From Mucor racemosus (lineage: Eukaryota; Mucoromycota; Mucoromycetes; Mucorales; Mucoraceae): a stretch of 64,000 bases of DNA. The notes below the pieces were generated by a model that was given only the letters and a program-made list of their open reading frames with translations, did no database searches and had not been told where the DNA came from. The translations under genes were made by a program, and so were the position numbers. Below are positions 61,953 to 64,000 of this stretch, one piece after another. Within the stretch, counting starts at the first letter, position 1; the number at the start of each line of letters is the position of its first letter. Location of the stretch: contig JAPEHQ010000006.1 of NCBI GenBank assembly GCA_027405735.1, positions 186,001 to 250,000 of the forward strand, given 5' to 3'.

Positions 61953-62995
61953 CTAAGCAATGAAAGGGAACATTGAAGTTCTGTTGCGAGGATAATCCTT
62001 AAACTCTTTCTTGTAGTTCTTATGCTTCTTGACAGCCCAAACATACATTTGCCCAGTTGCAACAATGTTGAAAAGGAAAGCTATAAAATAAAAAATGTTA
62101 AAACATTACTAAGAAAATCTGCCAATTGAAGAATAACTTACCACTCCAGCTAGTTGTAAGGAAACATACAACAGTCCAAGCAAGGAATTCAAAGAAATAA
62201 TTAGGGCAAGAAACGAGATCGAAGCCATAACCATAAGGAATAGCACGAACACGAGTTCCAGGAGGACGCAAATTACGAAGAGTAATATGAGTGATCAAAT
62301 TGGAAAGTTCAGCCCACTAACATTAGATACAAATATCAATAAATGAAATCCCAATAATAACAATAAAAAAAAAACGAATTACTTACAGCCCAAACAGCAA
62401 CGGATCCATAAATCCAAACATCGTTACGAACAGCAGCACTTTTACCTTGAGCAAACCAAGGACCATAAACCCAGAAAGCCAAATTAGCACCAGACAATAA
62501 CCAATAATGAGCAGAATTCTTGAAAACATTACGGAAAGGCATAGTACCATGAGAGAAACGATGAACAAACATAGTTTCCAGTTCACGCTTAAGAAAATGA
62601 GCCATTACCATATAATAAGTAACAGTTTGCATAGGTGAATGAGTGAAAGAAGAACCATAAATAAGCTTTGACAAATAGAAAAAGATGGGATGAATGAGGA
62701 TAGGGCCAGCATATTCAATCATAAACACAGTACGCCATCCAATTTGTGCTCCAAGATCTTTAAAATAAACACTAGTTTGCTCATCAATACCTTGCTCTTG
62801 CAAAGTCTTATCAAGGTCCAAAACCTTTTTATCCTCGGTAGTTAAACGTTGACGATCAGGATAATATTTAGGGAATTTGGCAGCAAGAGCCTTGTTCACA
62901 TCAGAAGTTTTGATGGTGCTAGCAGTTCCTGCAAGTTCCAGGGTCACTGGAAACTTAGAGGACTTTGGGTTGCGTGAAACAATGGTAAGCTTCAT
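61953..62995 (-). CDS. TSC13: Very-long-chain enoyl-CoA reductase Tsc13
   Basis: The ER enzyme for the last step of very-long-chain fatty acid elongation, reducing trans-2-enoyl-CoA. It starts MKLTIVSRNPKSSKFPVTLE; an upstream in-frame ATG exists but the family start fits here. Residues 1-80 form a ubiquitin-like fold, then comes the hallmark KDLGAQIGWRTVFMIEYAGP. The steroid-reductase-type membrane domain has KRELETMFVHRFSHGTMPF, then GYGFDLVSCPNYFFEFLAW and the end KKHKNYKKEFKDYP. The CDS closes RNRTSMFPFIA. There are four exons and about 310 residues, as usual. Codon use is C-biased, in keeping with strong expression. Confidence 0.95.
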
Positions 62996-64000
62996 AATGC
63001 TAATGAAGATGCTGGAGAAAAAAACGCCAAACTTGAGTTTTATATAACAACTAAATTTTTTTGGGCGGCTTTTTGTAATATTGGGGCAGTTTATCAACCA
63101 ATGGTATTCGATATTCTACTTGTAACAGGATCATGTAGATGTATTGAATGCATTGGACCCAGATTATACTCTACTGGTATTCAACGGATACATAATAACT
63201 TAACTATTGACTGATATTAGCTAAAATGTAGGTGAAATCACTTATCAATTATCATATTGCGATTAAACCGACCTTTTCTTGAGCATGTGAAATAATCGTG
63301 CATCTCCTCAACAAACGTGTTTAAACCCAGTGTTCCTGGAGAGCTACAAGGCGAAACTCTGTACTGATTTCGATAAAACCACAAGCAATTGTTTTATGGT
63401 TTATCATATAGTTTTTTTCGACTTCTGTACAGTCAATCAACTGGTAATTTATTTGTTTCATTCATTTATATTTATATATATATATATATTTATCCGTGGT
63501 TTGAAAGTGACACTCTGAGGAAATGCTCCAACGCTATTTTGCTGAATATCGTTTGAATACATACCAAAAAACCGCTCCCACTTGTTTTTTTTCATGATAA
63601 GTTTTGCTGCACACAATAAAGCGTATAGTTGTTTTTAAAGCATTTTTCATGATTAGAAAAACTTTTTTAAATTCTGAGCTTTTAACTTTACAAAAACTAG
63701 ATATTTTAATCTTTTATACCATATTTTTTTTTTGATAAATTCTATTGTGTTATTTCAAAGTAAAGGCATTATCAATTCGTATATCACTGTAGATTTTCAT
63801 TTGAATTCAGACGCCGCCGCTCATTGAAATACTACTGTACAAGTTATGTTGTGTCAGAATGTCTATACAAATAAAACATTAAAGCTACGTTTCTTTAAAG
63901 AGAAAAATCGGGTTTCTTAAATTTCCATCATAAGCAGCAAATGCAATATCACAAATGGAAGCATGCATTACAGAAACCACAAAATCTGTTTTTTTTGCCA
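62996..64000. other. TSC13 promoter and AT-rich flank, no gene seen
   Basis: No recognisable gene or element to the end of the window. A TATATATA run lies at 63474-63489. Confidence 0.45.

Overview
The window is a nuclear chromosome segment of a fungus, most likely an early-diverging filamentous fungus of the Mucorales type. The evidence is very AT-rich DNA, genes broken by many short introns (about 48-75 bp, GTAAGT/GTATGT donors and TAG/CAG acceptors), polypyrimidine tracts before several start codons, and fungal gene sets such as BLM10, CDC42, GPI14, PEX7, pyruvate decarboxylase and TSC13. The phylum is inferred from style and gene content; no rRNA or other marker is present to fix it.

Layout. 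1-11 kb: end of a dispersed repeat, then three minus-strand genes: a VHS/GAT endosomal adaptor, a poorly resolved PH-like gene, and the proteasome activator BLM10. 11-19 kb: a long gene-poor stretch with repeat-family copies and a degenerate 25-bp array. 19-23.3 kb: a compact cluster with CDC42, a PP2A-like phosphatase, a TRAPP subunit and mitochondrial pyruvate carrier MPC1. 23.3-27.3 kb: repeats and a solo LTR. 27.4-31.9 kb: GPI14 and a divergently placed myotubularin-type phosphatase. 34.5-35.6 kb: a secreted glycoprotein-like gene. 35.6-46.4 kb: gene-poor, with a perfect 25 x 10-bp minisatellite, repeats, a dead dynein-intermediate-chain fragment and a small three-exon gene that ends in a Fanzor/TnpB-type zinc ribbon. 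46.5-57.5 kb: a methyltransferase, PEX7, ARL1, an aldo-keto reductase and pyruvate decarboxylase. 59.5-60.8 kb: another repeat copy. 62-63 kb: the enoyl-CoA reductase TSC13.

The genes are housekeeping and do not form one pathway. They share loose themes: membrane traffic and Golgi/endosome identity (VHS/GAT protein, TRAPPC2L, ARL1, myotubularin, CDC42), ER lipid and GPI synthesis (GPI14, TSC13) and pyruvate use (MPC1 into mitochondria, PDC to ethanol). The most unusual items are a 4-nt internal microexon in MPC1, a 4-nt first coding exon in ARL1, a 13-nt microexon in the methyltransferase gene, the Fanzor-like mini-gene, a perfect 20-bp palindrome holding an RFX X-box, and several undescribed-looking dispersed non-coding repeat families. 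No tRNA, rRNA or CRISPR array was seen. All exon boundaries were read by eye from splice signals and reading frame.
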